From assembly GCA_023474015.1 (NCBI GenBank), contig JAMCYN010000073.1, positions 1 to 6,379 of the forward strand: 6,379 nucleotides of DNA, written 5' to 3'. A model generated the notes under the pieces. It saw nothing but the letters and a program-made list of their open reading frames with translations, ran no database searches and was not told the origin of the DNA. A program made the translations under genes and the position numbers. Positions 5,189 to 6,379 of the stretch are shown in pieces. This stretch comes from Armatimonadota bacterium (GTDB lineage Bacteria > Armatimonadota > UBA5829). Each line of letters begins with the position of its first letter. Position 1 is the first letter of the stretch.

Positions 5189-6379
5189 TTACACCCAGCC
5201 CCTGAGCCTCATAGCCTCGGCCACGCGCTGGATGCTGACCATATAGGCGGCGGTCCTCATGTCCACCTTGTAGTCAAGCGCCATCGCAAGCACGTCCCTG
5301 AAAGCCACGGTCATCTTCTTGTCGAGCCTGACGTGGACCTCGTCCTCTTCCCAATACAAGCCGGTGACGTTCTGAACCCACTCGTAATAGGAAACAGTGA
5401 CACCGCCCGCGTTCGCGAGGAAGTCCGGAATCACGAAGACGTCATTATTGAAAAGAATATCGTCCGCCTCCGGAGTGGTCGGGCCGTTAGCGAGTTCGCA
5501 GATGATCTTCGCGCGGACGCTCGCGGCGTTGCCCTCATGGATCACGTTCTCCAGCGCGGCCGGGACGAGCACATCCACAGCCAGCTCGAGAATATCCACA
5601 TTGGAGACCGGGCGAGTGCCGGGGAAGCCCACGACCGAACCCGTCGAGAGCTTGTGCTTGACAATCGCGTCGGGGTCGATGCCTGTTTCGCTGTAGACTC
5701 CGCCCTTGGTGTCGCTCACGGCGACGATCTTGCAGCCAAGGAGTTTGGCGAACAGAGTGGCGGCAAACTGGCCGGCGTTGCCGAAGCCCTGGATAGCCAC
5801 CGTCGCCTTGGAAAGGTCGATGTTCAGGTGCTTCGCGGCCTCGCGGGTGGTGTAAGCGCCGCCTCGGGCAGTCGCATCACCGCGTCCCTCGGACCCACCG
5901 AGAGCAAGAGGCTTGCCGGTGATAACCGCGGGGCTGTTGAAGCCGGTGATCTTGGAGAACTCGTCCATCATCCACGCCATAATCTGAGGGGTGGTGTAGA
6001 CATCCGGGGCTGGAATATCCTTCTCGGGGCCGAGAATTCGCCCAACCTGGCCGATGTATGCCCGGCTGAGCCGTTCCAACTCCATTTCCGACATTTCCTT
6101 GGGGTTGCAGATGACGCCGCCCTTTCCGCCGCCAAGCGGAATGTCTACCACGGCGCACTTCCAGGTCATCCACGCCGCCAGAGCTCTGACCGTGTCAATG
6201 GTCTCCTCCGGATGGAAGCGGATGCCTCCCTTGTTGGGTCCACGGGCATCGTTGTATTGAACTCGGAAGCCCTTGAACACTCTGACGGACCCATCGTCCA
6301 TCTTCACCGGCAGCGTTACATGGAGTTCCCTCAACGGCTCTCTCAGTACCGCGTGGATCGCCGGATCCAGCCCCAACTT
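5189..6379 (-). CDS. gdhA: Glutamate dehydrogenase (Glu/Leu/Phe/Val dehydrogenase family), N-terminus cut by window edge
   Basis: Interconverts glutamate and 2-oxoglutarate plus ammonia using NAD(P), in the cytoplasm, linking nitrogen and carbon metabolism. About 396 residues are visible. Counting from Leu-Gly-Leu-Asp near the edge, the dimerisation/substrate domain has [12 protein letters not shown] (46-56), [12 protein letters not shown] (69-80), the catalytic-lysine motif LGGGKGG (81-87, Lys85), and the conserved Asp of IPAPDVYT (Asp125). Then follow [12 protein letters not shown] (154-165), the Rossmann motif AIQGFGNAG (194-202), [13 protein letters not shown] (293-305) and [19 protein letters not shown] (318-336). 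All family landmarks are intact. The frame continues past 6379; the usual protein starts about 20-30 residues earlier, so the TTG near the edge is not a real start. SDTKGG after the second Rossmann strand does not clearly decide NAD versus NADP. No partner gene is visible. A Leu/Phe/Val dehydrogenase is less likely because length and motifs fit the hexameric GDHs. Confidence 0.95.
   Translation of the reverse strand, partial: KLGLDPAIHAVLREPLRELHVTLPVKMDDGSVRVFKGFRVQYNDARGPNKGGIRFHPEETIDTVRALAAWMTWKCAVVDIPLGGGKGGVICNPKEMSEMELERLSRAYIGQVGRILGPEKDIPAPDVYTTPQIMAWMMDEFSKITGFNSPAVITGKPLALGGSEGRGDATARGGAYTTREAAKHLNIDLSKATVAIQGFGNAGQFAATLFAKLLGCKIVAVSDTKGGVYSETGIDPDAIVKHKLSTGSVVGFPGTRPVSNVDILELAVDVLVPAALENVIHEGNAASVRAKIICELANGPTTPEADDILFNNDVFVIPDFLANAGGVTVSYYEWVQNVTGLYWEEDEVHVRLDKKMTVAFRDVLAMALDYKVDMRTAAYMVSIQRVAEAMRLRGWV

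Overview
This is a bacterial chromosomal window, moderately GC-rich by eye, with five complete protein-coding genes and one gene cut by the right edge. Nothing in it is decisive for taxonomy. Degenerate 7-bp and 8-bp intergenic repeats, a KGG-repeat stress protein, and a PRC-barrel/MgtE_N/CBS protein beside an Nramp transporter would fit an environmental lineage such as Armatimonadota or Chloroflexota. That placement is a low-confidence guess. I see no tRNA, rRNA, CRISPR array, transposase or phage gene.

Left part (1-2785): a likely two-gene metal-transport unit on the + strand. The first gene encodes a soluble protein with two PRC-barrel-like segments, an MgtE N-domain and a CBS pair, ending where the MgtE channel would begin. 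The second encodes an Nramp-superfamily membrane transporter in which several residues diagnostic of transition-metal transport and proton coupling are replaced. Its nearest functional match is the Nramp-related magnesium transporter (NRMT) type. Together they suggest Mg2+ uptake in which the MgtE-like sensor is a separate polypeptide. Two five-unit heptanucleotide arrays lie between the genes, and a strong stem-loop terminator follows the transporter.

Middle part (2786-4600): a gene-poor stretch of about 480 bp carries a long imperfect inverted repeat (2819-2928). It is followed on the - strand by a solitary HEPN-domain protein and by a secreted protein with an Ig-like region and a PsbP/DcrB-like region.

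Right part (4600-6379): a divergent regulatory region with inverted repeats and a possible sigma-B-like promoter precedes a small KGG-repeat stress protein on the + strand. This gene converges on a glutamate dehydrogenase-family gene on the - strand, which runs off the right edge. Three consecutive stem-loops lie between the two convergent genes.
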